From Pinibacter soli (lineage in GTDB: Bacteria > Bacteroidota > Bacteroidia > Chitinophagales > Chitinophagaceae), in assembly GCF_029961145.1 (NCBI RefSeq), contig NZ_JASBRG010000003.1, forward strand, positions 372,001 to 436,000: a DNA stretch of 64,000 nucleotides, given 5' to 3'. Under the pieces are notes generated by a model, which did no database searches, was not told the DNA's origin, and saw nothing but the letters and a program-made list of their open reading frames with translations. The translations under genes were made by a program, and so were the position numbers. This document shows, in pieces, positions 34,289 through 42,811 of the stretch (positions within the stretch are counted from its first letter, which is position 1; every line of letters starts with the position of its first letter).

Positions 34289-36319
34289 CTACCAGATATT
34301 AATTCTCTTGTCTTCCGGTACAAACATTTTTTCTCCTGGTTGTAGATTGAATGTAGTATAGAACGGAGTAAAGTTCATCAACGGGCCATTAACGCGATAC
34401 ATTGATGGAGAATGTGGATCAATGTTCACATACATTCTTTCGCTTTCCGGTTTCAGTTTGAATCTCCAGCATTGTGCAAACGAAACAAAGAATCTTTCGT
34501 CAGGCCTAAGGCCATCGATTCTTACTGTGTCTTTCCCCTGTTTGGTCAATTTGAAGGCATCGTACGCAATCGCGATACCGCCAATATCCGCCATGTTTTC
34601 GCCGGTTGTCAATTTACCCTGAAGATGAATAGTATCCTGTATGGTGAAACTATCGTACAGTGTATTTACAAGATCAGCTTTTGCTTTGAACTTCGGAGCA
34701 TCAACTTTTTTCCACCAGTTGCGCATGTTACCGTCTTTGTCGTACTGAGCGCCCTGGTCATCGAAACCGTGCGTCATTTCATGTCCGATGACCATGCCTA
34801 TGCCTCCGTAATTAATAGCATCATCTGCTTGAGGGTCAAAGAAAGGAAACTGCAAAATACCCGCAGGGAAAACAATCTCGTTAAAAGTAGGATTGTAGTA
34901 CGCGTTAACTGTTGGCGGCGTCATTGCCCATTCCGTTCTGTCAACTGGTTTACCCACTTTGTTCAATTGATATTGATATTCGTTTTTACCACAGGAAACA
35001 AGATTCTCAAAGTATTTAGATTTGTCAATGTTTACTTTGCTGTAATCTCTCCATTTGTCAGGATAGCCGATTTTTTTCAGGAAGGCGTGTAGTTTTTCTT
35101 TTGCAACAGCTTTGGTACTGTCGCTCATCCAATCAAGTTTGTTGATGCGGTTTTCAAATGCAATTTGCAGGTTATTCACCAGTTCAAGCATCCGTTTTTT
35201 ATCGGCCTCTGTAAAATATTTTTTCACGTACAATTCACCCAAAGCTTCCCCAAGGTTTCCATCGAGGTTCCTGACCATTCTTTCCCAGCGGGGCTTCATT
35301 GCTTGCTGACCGGTCAGCGCTTTTACATACGCAAATCTTGCATTTACAAATGCGCTGCTCAATGCGGGAGCTGCGTTTTCTATTACGTGAAATTGGAAAT
35401 ATGCTTTCCATGTATCGATTGGCGCAGATGTTAGTAACTGATCAACGGTTTTAAAGAAAGCAGGTTGTTGCACATTTACAGAATCTGTTTTCACTCCCAT
35501 GTCCGCCAGTGTTGTTTCCCATGCAAATGCATGCTCCATTTTATTAAGGTCCTTTACGGCAAATTTGTTGTAGTTGCTTTGCGGATCGCGAAGTTCTATA
35601 GCAGTGCGGTGGCTTGCTGCTAATTTCTTTTCAAGATCATATACTGCATTCATCTTCTTGTTTGCAGTTAGTGAATCGTCGCCGGTTAGTTCAAATGCTT
35701 TGCTTACAAAAGCTTTATATGCATTTACAACGTTCTGCGTTGCAGCATCTGTTTTGAAGTAATAGTCTCTCTCAGGCAGGCCCAGGCCACCTTGGCCGTA
35801 AACTGCGATATTCATCGAGCTATTCTTGTCATCGGCACCAAAGCCCTGGTTAAACAGGAAATTATTGTTCAGCGTGTGTTGCTCAGCAACAAACTTCATA
35901 ATGTCTTTTGGGCCCGTGAGTGAGAAAACCTGTTGCAGGGTTGGCTTTACAGGGTCGTAGCCGCGGCCTTCAATCGTTGTAGAATCCATTCCTGACAAGT
36001 AGAAGTCACCCACTTTTTGTTCTATCGATCCGTCTTTTTGTTTGCCGTCAGCAACGCTGGCAACAATCTCTTTTAATCGGTCCTTTTTTCTGTTCTCAAC
36101 GTCAAGAAAACCTCCAACACCCGTTTCGGTGCCGGGGATCGTTGCGGTATCCTGCCATTTACCGTTTATAAATCTGTAAAAGTTATCGCCCGGTTTAGTC
36201 GCGGAATCCATGTACTGAAAATTGATCAGACTTTTGGCTACCGGTTTATCGGGTGTTTGGCATGCAGTCAATGCACTTATTGTGATCAAAGAACCGACCA
36301 CGAAGTTGCTTCGTTTCAT
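34289..36319 (-). CDS. M13-family metallopeptidase, lipoprotein
   Basis: A 676-residue neprilysin-like zinc peptidase. The signal peptide ends in ALTAC with lipid-bearing Cys20. The zinc site is His513-Glu-Met-Thr-His517, with Glu514 as catalytic base, and the third ligand is Glu574 in ENMADIGG. The substrate motif NAYYNPTFNEIVFPAG is present, and the C-terminus ends in the usual short basic stretch. It would cleave small peptides on the periplasmic side. Length matches bacterial PepO-type family members. It is a single-gene unit with its own terminator. Confidence 0.96.
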   Translation of the reverse strand: MKRSNFVVGSLITISALTACQTPDKPVAKSLINFQYMDSATKPGDNFYRFINGKWQDTATIPGTETGVGGFLDVENRKKDRLKEIVASVADGKQKDGSIEQKVGDFYLSGMDSTTIEGRGYDPVKPTLQQVFSLTGPKDIMKFVAEQHTLNNNFLFNQGFGADDKNSSMNIAVYGQGGLGLPERDYYFKTDAATQNVVNAYKAFVSKAFELTGDDSLTANKKMNAVYDLEKKLAASHRTAIELRDPQSNYNKFAVKDLNKMEHAFAWETTLADMGVKTDSVNVQQPAFFKTVDQLLTSAPIDTWKAYFQFHVIENAAPALSSAFVNARFAYVKALTGQQAMKPRWERMVRNLDGNLGEALGELYVKKYFTEADKKRMLELVNNLQIAFENRINKLDWMSDSTKAVAKEKLHAFLKKIGYPDKWRDYSKVNIDKSKYFENLVSCGKNEYQYQLNKVGKPVDRTEWAMTPPTVNAYYNPTFNEIVFPAGILQFPFFDPQADDAINYGGIGMVIGHEMTHGFDDQGAQYDKDGNMRNWWKKVDAPKFKAKADLVNTLYDSFTIQDTIHLQGKLTTGENMADIGGIAIAYDAFKLTKQGKDTVRIDGLRPDERFFVSFAQCWRFKLKPESERMYVNIDPHSPSMYRVNGPLMNFTPFYTTFNLQPGEKMFVPEDKRINIW

Positions 36320-36392
36320 GTTGGCTTTAGTTTAAGGGTTCAAAATAGAAAAACCTTTTTTAGAAATAAAGCCGTTTGTGGAAATAAGTGAC

Positions 36393-36546
36393 GAATTTGA
36401 AAATTTGAAAATGTGGTAATTTGAAAATGCGTTAGGTCGATCATTCTGCATTGTAAAATTTCAGGTCTTTAAAGCTGACAATAAATGAAGTACTCATGAT
36501 GTACAGAAGGAATTTTCAAATTACTACATTTTCACATTTTCAAATT
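36393..36546. repeat. AAATTTGAAAATG inverted repeat
   Basis: Left arm 36393-36428 (GAATTTGAAAATTTGAAAAT), right arm 36511-36546 (TTTTCAAATTACTACATTTT). A lone arm of the same family is at 56086-56128. Confidence 0.75.
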
Positions 36547-36578
36547 AAAAAAGGCTGCCTGTTAAGACAGCCCGTTTT
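36547..36578 (-). terminator. Terminator of the Hsp20 gene
   Basis: On the minus strand GGGCTG..CAGCC is followed by a T-run, starting about 20 bases after the stop at 36596. The stem is also T-tailed on the plus strand, so it may work both ways. Confidence 0.7.
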
Positions 36579-36595
36579 TTGATTCATCGACTACT

Positions 36596-36988
36596 CTAGT
36601 TGACCGTTATATTGTGCTTTGATTCCTCTTTTCCGGGAATAATCGGCAGGCTTACTTCCAGTACGCCATCTACGTACTTCGCCGAGATGTTGCCTGCATC
36701 AATTGTTTCATCGAGTTGGAACGTTCTTACAAAACCTCCGCGGCTGTATTCACGTCGGATCCATTCGGGCCTTGGAAATCCTTCCGGCGGCGTGTAAGAA
36801 ATGGTAAGTTCATTACCCTTTACATCCAGTTTGAAATGCTCTTTGATGCGGCCGGGTGCAAACACGAGCATTTCAAAGCTGTTGGCTGTTCTGTAAATGT
36901 TTACAGCAGCCCTTTCCATCGAACGGTTGAACAGTCTTTCCCTGCCCCCGTAGTTGCCTTTTGCGGCGCATGACTGATTGTAGTACAT
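36596..36988 (-). CDS. Hsp20/alpha-crystallin small heat-shock protein
   Basis: A 130-residue chaperone. The alpha-crystallin domain is residues 25-118: VNIYRTANSFEMLVFAPGRI, then ELTISYT, FVRTFQLDETIDAGNISAKY and GVLEVSLPI. The C-terminal tail ends in a charged stretch without the usual IXI motif. The N-terminal arm is unusually short and carries NQSCAAKGNYGG. Such proteins hold unfolded client proteins in large oligomers. No heat-shock operator can be seen in the upstream bases. Confidence 0.9.
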   Translation of the reverse strand: MYYNQSCAAKGNYGGRERLFNRSMERAAVNIYRTANSFEMLVFAPGRIKEHFKLDVKGNELTISYTPPEGFPRPEWIRREYSRGGFVRTFQLDETIDAGNISAKYVDGVLEVSLPIIPGKEESKHNITVN

Positions 36989-37062
36989 GTTGTCAATTTT
37001 GAAATGAAAAAATAAATACCTGATTAGGTAGACGAATGAGCAGGGAAAATATTTTAGGGGAT

Positions 37063-37132
37063 TTTTGCCACAGAGGCACAGAAGAACAGAGGAGAAAATA
37101 AATCTCTGTTCTTCTGTGCCTCTGTGGCAAAA
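37063..37132. repeat. Perfect CACAGAGGCACAG inverted repeat
   Basis: Two 29-base arms (37063-37091 and 37104-37132, TTTTGCCACAGAGG opening) are exact reverse complements around a 12-base loop. This is the tightest inverted repeat in the window. Confidence 0.9.
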
Positions 37133-37151
37133 AAAAGCGCCGCAAGGCGCT
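37129..37151 (-). terminator. Terminator of the exporter pair
   Basis: Directly after the stop of the second exporter gene, minus strand: AGCGCC, four-base loop, GGCGCT and eight T. Confidence 0.85.
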
Positions 37152-38918
37152 CTAGCTTTCTCTTTTATTATGCATCAGCATTTCCATCGCATCATCAAGT
37201 GAGCCTGCGCGGATCACCTGGCCGCTGTTGACAAAGTATATTTCATCTGCATTGGCGATGGTGTTAAGTCTGTGCGCAATAATTACACGGGTGGTAGAAG
37301 AGGGAAGTCTTTGCAAAATATCTTCCAGTAATTGTTCGGTTATAGTGTCGATATTGGCGGTTGCCTCATCAAGAATTAGAATTTCAGGATTGCGTAAAAC
37401 CGCACGGATAAATGCTATCAACTGCTTCTGGCCAAGACTTAAACTGTCGCTACCTGTTTTAAGCGGAGTATCCAAACCTTTTTCGAAGCGATTAAGCAAT
37501 TGTTCCAAACCCGCCTGTTTCAATTCCTCTATCAATGCTTCGTTAGAGTACGAAGCATATTTTTCATTGCCGTATAAAATGTTGTCTTTGATTGTTCCAG
37601 TGAATAAAAACGGCTCTTGTAAAATGAAACCGATCTTCTTTGTTCGTTCAGTTGCTTCGTATGAGCGAATGTCTTTCCCATTTAAGTAAATAGTGCCACT
37701 TGTTGCATCATACAATCTTGCGATCAAAGAAGCCGTAGTTGTTTTACCGCCTCCGGTTGGTCCTACCAATGCATATGTTTTACCTTTTTCCAGTTTGAAA
37801 TTGATGTTGTGAATTACTTCTTTACCATCAGGATAGGCGAAATGCACGTCTTTAAATTCCAGCAAAGAATCGCTTTTGTTTGTGGCGCTATCCGGAATGG
37901 GTTCAAGATTGTTTTGTAAGGCCAGTATTTGTGAAATTCTATCCCAGCCCGCCATTGCCACCTGGAAGTTTGCCCACAGTGCAGCAAGCTGTCTTAGCGG
38001 GTTATAAAAATTGGTAACATACGCGAGGAAGCTAATCAGTAAACCAACTGTAAATGCACCCGATGCGATCATGTAAATGCCCAATGACAAAACAATCAGT
38101 TGCCCAAGATTTGAAGTGAAACTAAACACAGGCATAAACAGGTTGTTTGCAAGACCCGCGCTAACGGCCGTAGTATATTGTTGTTTGTTTGCTTCGTTAA
38201 ATCGCTGCCTGAAATAATCGCGTCGGTTAAAAGCAATGATCACTTTGAAATTGTTAAGGCTCTCCTGGATCTCAGAACTCATGTTGCCAAGACTTTTCAT
38301 GTTGATGGCATTCCTGCTTTTCACCCATGGAGAAATGGTGCGTGTAAAAATGAAAAGTAATAGCGCAGGACAAAGCGCCGCTGCGCCCAGTTTAAAATTG
38401 ATCGACAACAGGAAAATGCCTGCACCCGTCATGATGAACAAACTGCCTACAAACTGCATGAGTGATTGAGAAAAAAACTGGTTGAGTTTGTCTGTATCGT
38501 TGTTTACCCTTGATATAAGGTCGCCTGCTTTGTTCTGATTAAAAAATGCAACAGGAAGCTCCTGTAGTTTATTAAAGACCGCATTGCGCAATTGAAACAG
38601 CATGCGCTGGCCAAAACCACCCATCAATTTGCTTTGCAAATAACTTGTTCCAAATGCAAATAGATAAATCGACAGCAACACGCCTGAAAAAACAAGCACG
38701 CCGTGGAATTGCTTTGTTTGAACATATTTATCAATCGTGTGGCCAATGATCAATGGGCCAACCAGGTTGAGCGATGAATTTATAATAATGGCAAAGAAAG
38801 CCATGATCAATGTTTTTCTTTCATTTGACATCATCGCAAGCAATTTCTTCAATGCTGTATAAGTAGCATTTTTTTGCTTTGGTGTTGTCGTGGATGTATT
38901 AAGAAGATTGTAGTTCAT
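37152..38918 (-). CDS. ABC exporter subunit, canonical ATPase site
   Basis: A 588-residue half-transporter with six membrane helices (about residues 35-310) and one ATPase domain: Walker A GPTGGGKTT, signature SLSLGQKQL, Walker B ILILDEATAN with the catalytic glutamate present, and H-loop IAHRLNTI. The upstream gene ends 56 bases before it and codes for a similar subunit with a changed Walker B, so the two probably form a heterodimeric multidrug or lipid exporter of the BmrCD/TM287-288 kind. Its signature has LSLGQ in place of the usual LSGGQ, a mild change that is often seen in the partner chain. Confidence 0.94.
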   Translation of the reverse strand: MNYNLLNTSTTTPKQKNATYTALKKLLAMMSNERKTLIMAFFAIIINSSLNLVGPLIIGHTIDKYVQTKQFHGVLVFSGVLLSIYLFAFGTSYLQSKLMGGFGQRMLFQLRNAVFNKLQELPVAFFNQNKAGDLISRVNNDTDKLNQFFSQSLMQFVGSLFIMTGAGIFLLSINFKLGAAALCPALLLFIFTRTISPWVKSRNAINMKSLGNMSSEIQESLNNFKVIIAFNRRDYFRQRFNEANKQQYTTAVSAGLANNLFMPVFSFTSNLGQLIVLSLGIYMIASGAFTVGLLISFLAYVTNFYNPLRQLAALWANFQVAMAGWDRISQILALQNNLEPIPDSATNKSDSLLEFKDVHFAYPDGKEVIHNINFKLEKGKTYALVGPTGGGKTTTASLIARLYDATSGTIYLNGKDIRSYEATERTKKIGFILQEPFLFTGTIKDNILYGNEKYASYSNEALIEELKQAGLEQLLNRFEKGLDTPLKTGSDSLSLGQKQLIAFIRAVLRNPEILILDEATANIDTITEQLLEDILQRLPSSTTRVIIAHRLNTIANADEIYFVNSGQVIRAGSLDDAMEMLMHNKRES

Positions 38919-38974
38919 TCGAGTTGTGAGTTCTGAGTTATGAGTTATGAGTCAGGATCGCTGAGATTCACCTT
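38919..38974. repeat. GAGTTATGAGT-word arm between exporter genes
   Basis: Words GAGTTCTGAGTTATGAGTTA fill the 56 bases between the two exporter genes. No inverted partner is near. Confidence 0.5.
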
Positions 38975-40735
38975 TCACGATTCGCGATTTGCTAATGCAG
39001 GTTCTTCGTACACATTAGTGCTTTTCTGCGATTCATAAATCTGTACATATTCCGGGCTGCTGTGCATCAGTTCGTCATGTACACCAGACGCGATGACTTC
39101 TCCTTCCATTAGTAAAATGATCTGGTCGTAATCCTTTACCGCATCTATTTTTTGTGTCACGGAAACGAGTGTAAGGCCAGGATAGTTTTTGCGCAGGTTG
39201 TTCAAAATTCTTTTCTCCGTATTTGAATCTACACGTGCAGTGAAGTCATCCAGCAATAAAATAGTAGGATTGATCGCAAGCGCACGGGCAAGCATAATAC
39301 GTTGTTTTTGTCCGCCCGATAAACTCGTTCCTCTTTCTGAAACAACCGCATCAAGCTGGCCGGGTAATGAGTCGATGAAGTTTTTCAACTCAGCTGTTTC
39401 AATCGCTTTTGCCAAAGCTTCATCAGTAACGGTATTACTGAAAGCAATATTTTCCCTGATGCTCATGTTGAAAATGATGCTGTCTTGAAAAACAAATCCA
39501 ACCTGGCTATAAAATTTTTCTTTGTTGTAATCATCAACCGGAATGTTATCGAAAGTAACTTGTCCTTCATTTGGTTTGATCAATGCCGTAAGCAGATACA
39601 GTAATTGTGTTTTGCCGGCAGCTGTTGGACCAATGACCGCTGTTCTGCTGACTGATTGTATATCCAGCGAAATATCTTTCAATGCTGGTTTTTCGCCATA
39701 AGCGAGGGTTATATTTTTCAATGTGATTTTTCCGGTTAAAGGATTTGCTACAGTACCTGTATCTTCTGTGTCAGGAGAGTTGAGCGTTTCGGCAATGCGG
39801 CCATACGATGCGGAAGCCTGTGCAATTACGTTGCTCATGAAACCGATCACAAGGATGGGGAAAATCAGCAGGGAAAGATAGCCGTTGAATGCAGCGAAAT
39901 TACCAATTGTCATAGAGCCGTTAATTACAAAGTGGCCCCCTAATACAAGAATGGTAAGCATTGCAAGGTTGGCAACAAAAGTGATAACCGGAATCAATCC
40001 GGCAAACATGCGGAGGATGCTCATTCCAAGGTCGCGGGCCTCGCCATTGGCTTCAATGAATTTTTCATATTCAGGTTGCTGTGAGTTTAAAACCCTGATT
40101 AGTGCGGCTCCCAAAATACTTTCATTGATTACTTTGTTGAGTTTATCAATTACCTGCCTGCTTTTCATGAAGATGGGACGCACTTTTTTCAATACAAAAA
40201 AGAAAGCGCCACCAATAATTGGAATGATCATAAGCACAGCCAACGCCAGTTTCCAGTTGATCATTATTAATAAGACGCTTGCTCCCACAATGATGACAAT
40301 AGAAGACGCAATGGAAACGATGGCCTGCGACACAAACATTTTGATGGAGTCAATGTCCGAGGTCAGGTTGGTGAGCAGTTTGGCAGGATTGGTTTCCTGT
40401 ATGTACACGTGGCTCTGTCTCGATATGCGGTCAGAAAGTTTTTCACGCATGTCCCTTGCCACTTTTTCGGATGTGTAGGTCTGGACGATTGTTTGCAGGT
40501 AGTTGAAAAAGAAGATCAGCAATGTGGCTACGCCAAACATGAAGATCAGGTTTTTCATCACAAGCGCATTGTGGGTATAGTCGTCTATCCCCCTGGAAAT
40601 CAGCCTGGGTATGATAAGGTTAATGCCATTACTTAACAGGGCAAGAAAAATCAAAAGGAAGATCATGCGCCTGTATGGCGTCAGGATTTTGAAAATATTT
40701 GGTTTCGCAGGTGTTTTTTCAGATTCTTTTTTCAT
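38975..40735 (-). CDS. ABC exporter subunit, degenerate ATPase site
   Basis: A 586-residue half-transporter. Six membrane helices precede an ATPase domain: Walker A GPTAAGKTQ, signature TSLSGGQKQR, and Walker B ILLLDDFTARVD, where Asp497 sits in place of the catalytic glutamate next to Asp496. The H-loop is VTQKIDAV, so the usual histidine is replaced by glutamine. Both changes are marks of the non-catalytic chain in heterodimeric exporters. ATG 40735 (MKKESEKTP) was preferred over the frame start at 40786. It is the first gene of a two-gene unit with the canonical subunit at 37152. Confidence 0.94.
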   Translation of the reverse strand: MKKESEKTPAKPNIFKILTPYRRMIFLLIFLALLSNGINLIIPRLISRGIDDYTHNALVMKNLIFMFGVATLLIFFFNYLQTIVQTYTSEKVARDMREKLSDRISRQSHVYIQETNPAKLLTNLTSDIDSIKMFVSQAIVSIASSIVIIVGASVLLIMINWKLALAVLMIIPIIGGAFFFVLKKVRPIFMKSRQVIDKLNKVINESILGAALIRVLNSQQPEYEKFIEANGEARDLGMSILRMFAGLIPVITFVANLAMLTILVLGGHFVINGSMTIGNFAAFNGYLSLLIFPILVIGFMSNVIAQASASYGRIAETLNSPDTEDTGTVANPLTGKITLKNITLAYGEKPALKDISLDIQSVSRTAVIGPTAAGKTQLLYLLTALIKPNEGQVTFDNIPVDDYNKEKFYSQVGFVFQDSIIFNMSIRENIAFSNTVTDEALAKAIETAELKNFIDSLPGQLDAVVSERGTSLSGGQKQRIMLARALAINPTILLLDDFTARVDSNTEKRILNNLRKNYPGLTLVSVTQKIDAVKDYDQIILLMEGEVIASGVHDELMHSSPEYVQIYESQKSTNVYEEPALANRES

Positions 40736-40811
40736 AGCTGTTGGGCTCAATAAAGTCAGTTGGTATTGTAATGCTAAGCAAAACAATGAGTTAGAAAATG
40801 TGAAAGACGCT

Positions 40812-40860
40812 CAATGCAAAACGCCAGGCGACCGCGTTAGGCATTAGGCGTTCGGCGTTT
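40812..40860. repeat. CGTTAGGC-word arm
   Basis: Words GCGTTAGGCATTAGGCG match the family at 24750-24831. It lies just upstream of the exporter pair. Confidence 0.65.
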
Positions 40861-40862
40861 CA

Positions 40863-41130
40863 TTATGCTTCTCGCAAGGTAGACGGTTGAGTCAGGGAAA
40901 TATTTTACAAGTATAGAGCTTTTTCAAAGAATGGGTGACGGGAAATGTACAGAGGGTAAATGGGGAGCATAGGCCACAATAATGTCGTTTTTGACAGTTT
41001 TTTGCAGAAAAATCAAGAAAAATTCAAGGTAAAAAAAGCGTTGGGCATTATTTAAAAAATCGATGAAATGCTTTGTGGTAGAGGGTGTTAACATTTTTTT
41101 TTGTGTTTTGCCATAATGAAAACAATCATT
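40863..41130. other. Intergenic stretch upstream of the exporter operon
   Basis: About 270 bases without a convincing gene. A 113-codon frame on the minus strand (40924-41265) covers it, but it also crosses the small RNA candidate and has no recognisable protein features. The exporter operon's promoter should be in this stretch; no consensus copy was found. Confidence 0.4.
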
Positions 41131-41137
41131 AATTGTC

Positions 41138-41168
41138 TTGCACACGCTTAATTGGCACCGTACTTTTG
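41138..41168 (+). promoter_or_regulatory. Promoter of the small RNA candidate
   Basis: TTG at 41138-41140, 20 bases, then TACTTTTG at 41161-41168: full agreement with the Bacteroidota consensus. No protein gene follows on this strand for more than 1000 bases. Confidence 0.7.
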
Positions 41169-41174
41169 ATATAT

Positions 41175-41315
41175 CAAAGCGATGATGATAGAGACGATAG
41201 GATAGAGGGTCACGAAAAACAACAAAATCGCTTTCACAAACAAGATATTTAGAACTCTTTTTCATATGGCAAGCAATCGTTAGAGGCCATCTGTTTCTAC
41301 AGTGTGGCTTTTTTT
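41175..41315 (+). ncRNA. Candidate small RNA, about 140 nt
   Basis: The transcript would start near 41175 at a good promoter and end at an intrinsic terminator (41286-41315). Its first bases (AAAGCGAT, 41176-41183) pair perfectly with ATCGCTTT (41227-41234), enclosing a 43-nt loop, so the 5' part is structured. The terminator hairpin has two short stems (GCCA/TGGC and CTGT/ACAG) and seven T. Only tiny frames exist inside it (the longest from an ATG is seven codons). It does not resemble 6S, SRP, tmRNA or RNase P RNA. It is transcribed opposite to the adjacent genes. Function unknown. Confidence 0.5.
41286..41315 (+). terminator. Intrinsic terminator of the small RNA candidate
   Basis: GCCA, one bulge, CTGT, four-base loop, ACAG, two bases, TGGC and seven T. 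Confidence 0.75.
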
Positions 41316-41397
41316 GTGCCCATAACTTTCCAAAACTTGAATGAAAATATTCTGATCCCTCTTTTGTAGATAATCTGAAACCTCATTGAATATAAAA

Positions 41398-41422
41398 CCC
41401 GGCTTTTGGCCGGGATTTTTTT
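41398..41422. terminator. Bidirectional CCCGGC hairpin
   Basis: CCCGGC, five-base loop, GCCGGG, then ATTTTTTT on the plus strand. On the minus strand it follows the gene at 41487 with a weaker T-run. It probably ends that gene and may be a back-up stop for the plus-strand RNA. Confidence 0.75.
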
Positions 41423-41482
41423 GCTTAATGCTTAACGCCCAACGCAGGGTTTTCCACGTTGAGCGTTAAGCGTTCAGCATTT
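41423..41482. repeat. CTTAACGCCCAACGC inverted repeat
   Basis: GCTTAACGCCCAACGC is mirrored by ACGTTGAGCGTTAAGCG. It belongs to the CGTTAGGC family. Confidence 0.7.
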
Positions 41483-41486
41483 ATCA

Positions 41487-41804
41487 TCAATTGCCCTTCT
41501 GAGCGTCATGTTTCTGATTATAAATCGCTTTGCTGGTTTTGTTTTCCTCGCGGTTCAATTTTGCTTTTTCCTTCTGTGTAACAACTCCATCTGCCTTTGC
41601 TTCTTTTTTATCTGACTGGATTTTCGCTTCACGTTTTTCAAGTCTAGCTGTTTCTTTAGCGTTAAGCTGACCTGAATCGATTCCTCTTGCAATTCTTTCC
41701 TGCTGATTATGCTGGCGTTTGTTTATTTCAGGTGTTTTCGTTTGGGCAAATGTGGCGCTTGTAATTGCGATTGCTGCGGCGAGTGTAACTGCTTTAATTT
41801 TCAT
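41487..41804 (-). CDS. Small secreted, highly charged protein
   Basis: A 105-residue protein: signal peptide (MKIKAVTLAAAIAITSATFAQ), then a mature part that is almost entirely lysine, glutamate, glutamine, asparagine and alanine, likely long helices (KETARLEKREAKIQSDKKEA, and VVTQKEKAKLNREEN). The alternating charged pattern suggests a coiled coil. No domain or cysteine is visible. ATG 41804 starts the signal peptide; the upstream in-frame start 41840 is less likely. It diverges from the DUF4142-type lipoprotein at 42176. Confidence 0.75.
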   Translation of the reverse strand: MKIKAVTLAAAIAITSATFAQTKTPEINKRQHNQQERIARGIDSGQLNAKETARLEKREAKIQSDKKEAKADGVVTQKEKAKLNREENKTSKAIYNQKHDAQKGN

Positions 41805-42175
41805 TGTGTACGGTTTTAAAAATTGTAAATGTGTTTGCATATGAGACGATAAATTTTTTGCCGGGTTTAAATCCGTTAAAAAATATTTCGCTCACGCGGC
41901 GACTAACGTAATCGCCGCCCCGAATGTTGCTTCGGATTTTTTAATGAATGGTTAATGGCAGTTTATAGCTTTATAAAGGTCATTGGCTAAAGCCAACGAT
42001 AATGGATTTGGCACTGGTTATGGAAAGCCAAGAAAGGGAACCTCATAAAAAGCATTCCTCGAAACTCAGGTGTGATGTGGGATATAAGGTGAATTGTTGC
42101 CTTTTTTGCACTTAATAATCCGGGTTGTAAGGGAATGATTCTTTTATCAGATACCGAAGCCAAAAGAGCGTTGTT
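41805..42175. other. Divergent intergenic region with GC hairpin
   Basis: Between the divergent genes lies a hairpin GCGGCGA / TCGCCGC (41896-41918) and a small palindrome TTGGCTAAAGCCAA (about 41982-41995). No T-run follows either. I see no other gene here; promoters for both neighbours should be inside. Confidence 0.5.
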
Positions 42176-42808
42176 ATGAAAATCTTATATCTATGCATTG
42201 TGGGGTGTGGACTTTTCGTCGCATGCGGAAATCACAACCCGAGCGGTGACGTTACCAAAACGCAAAAAGAAAAACAGAAACTGATCGGCGATACTTCTGA
42301 TCTTTCGAAAGAAGGAAGCGAATCAACCACTAGCGGAGTTACGGGTACTCAACCTAACAACAATAATGACTCAGGCAAAGGAAACAGCAACAATAGCGCA
42401 GCTTTTTATAAGGCAGCCATTGAAGGAAATTTAGCAGAAATAAAAATGGCAAAACTCGCACTAATCAAAAGTCCCAATGCTGATATAAAACAAGTTGCCA
42501 ATCATCTCATAAAGGATCATAGCAGTTTTTTGATGCAGCTTAAAGTAATTGCGGATAGTGCTGCAAAATCGGATACGACTATCTCAACAGATGCCTCTAC
42601 ATCTATCAGGGATCTTTCTTCAGCGTCGGGAAATGTTTTTGACAACAAATGGCTGGATGCGATGATAGCCGGTCACGACAAGACAATCGGCTTATATGAG
42701 TCTGCTTTGCCAACGGCTAGTGATAAAATGAAAAATTTTCTGGAAGCAACACTTCCTCTCGTAAAGGATCATAAAAAGATGTTGCTAAACATTAAACAAA
42801 AAAGCTAG
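42176..42808 (+). CDS. DUF4142-domain lipoprotein
   Basis: A 210-residue lipoprotein. The signal peptide ends in LFVACG with lipid-bearing Cys17, followed by a low-complexity linker rich in Asn, Ser, Gly and Asp. The DUF4142 ferritin-like helical domain fills residues 75-205: AAFYKAAIEGNLAEIKMAKL, VANHLIKDHSSFLMQLK, and DAMIAGHDKTIGLYE. Spaced His and Glu residues (KDHSS, AGHDK, KDHKK) hint at a metal site. Family members are often stress-induced in Bacteroidota and Proteobacteria. The next gene starts three bases after the stop, so the two form an operon. Confidence 0.9.
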   Translation: MKILYLCIVGCGLFVACGNHNPSGDVTKTQKEKQKLIGDTSDLSKEGSESTTSGVTGTQPNNNNDSGKGNSNNSAAFYKAAIEGNLAEIKMAKLALIKSPNADIKQVANHLIKDHSSFLMQLKVIADSAAKSDTTISTDASTSIRDLSSASGNVFDNKWLDAMIAGHDKTIGLYESALPTASDKMKNFLEATLPLVKDHKKMLLNIKQKS

Positions 42809-42811
42809 GAT

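Noticed and set aside
40924-41265. 113-codon minus-strand frame
   Set aside because: It crosses the small RNA candidate and its promoter, has no recognisable domain, and its composition looks like translated AT-rich non-coding DNA.
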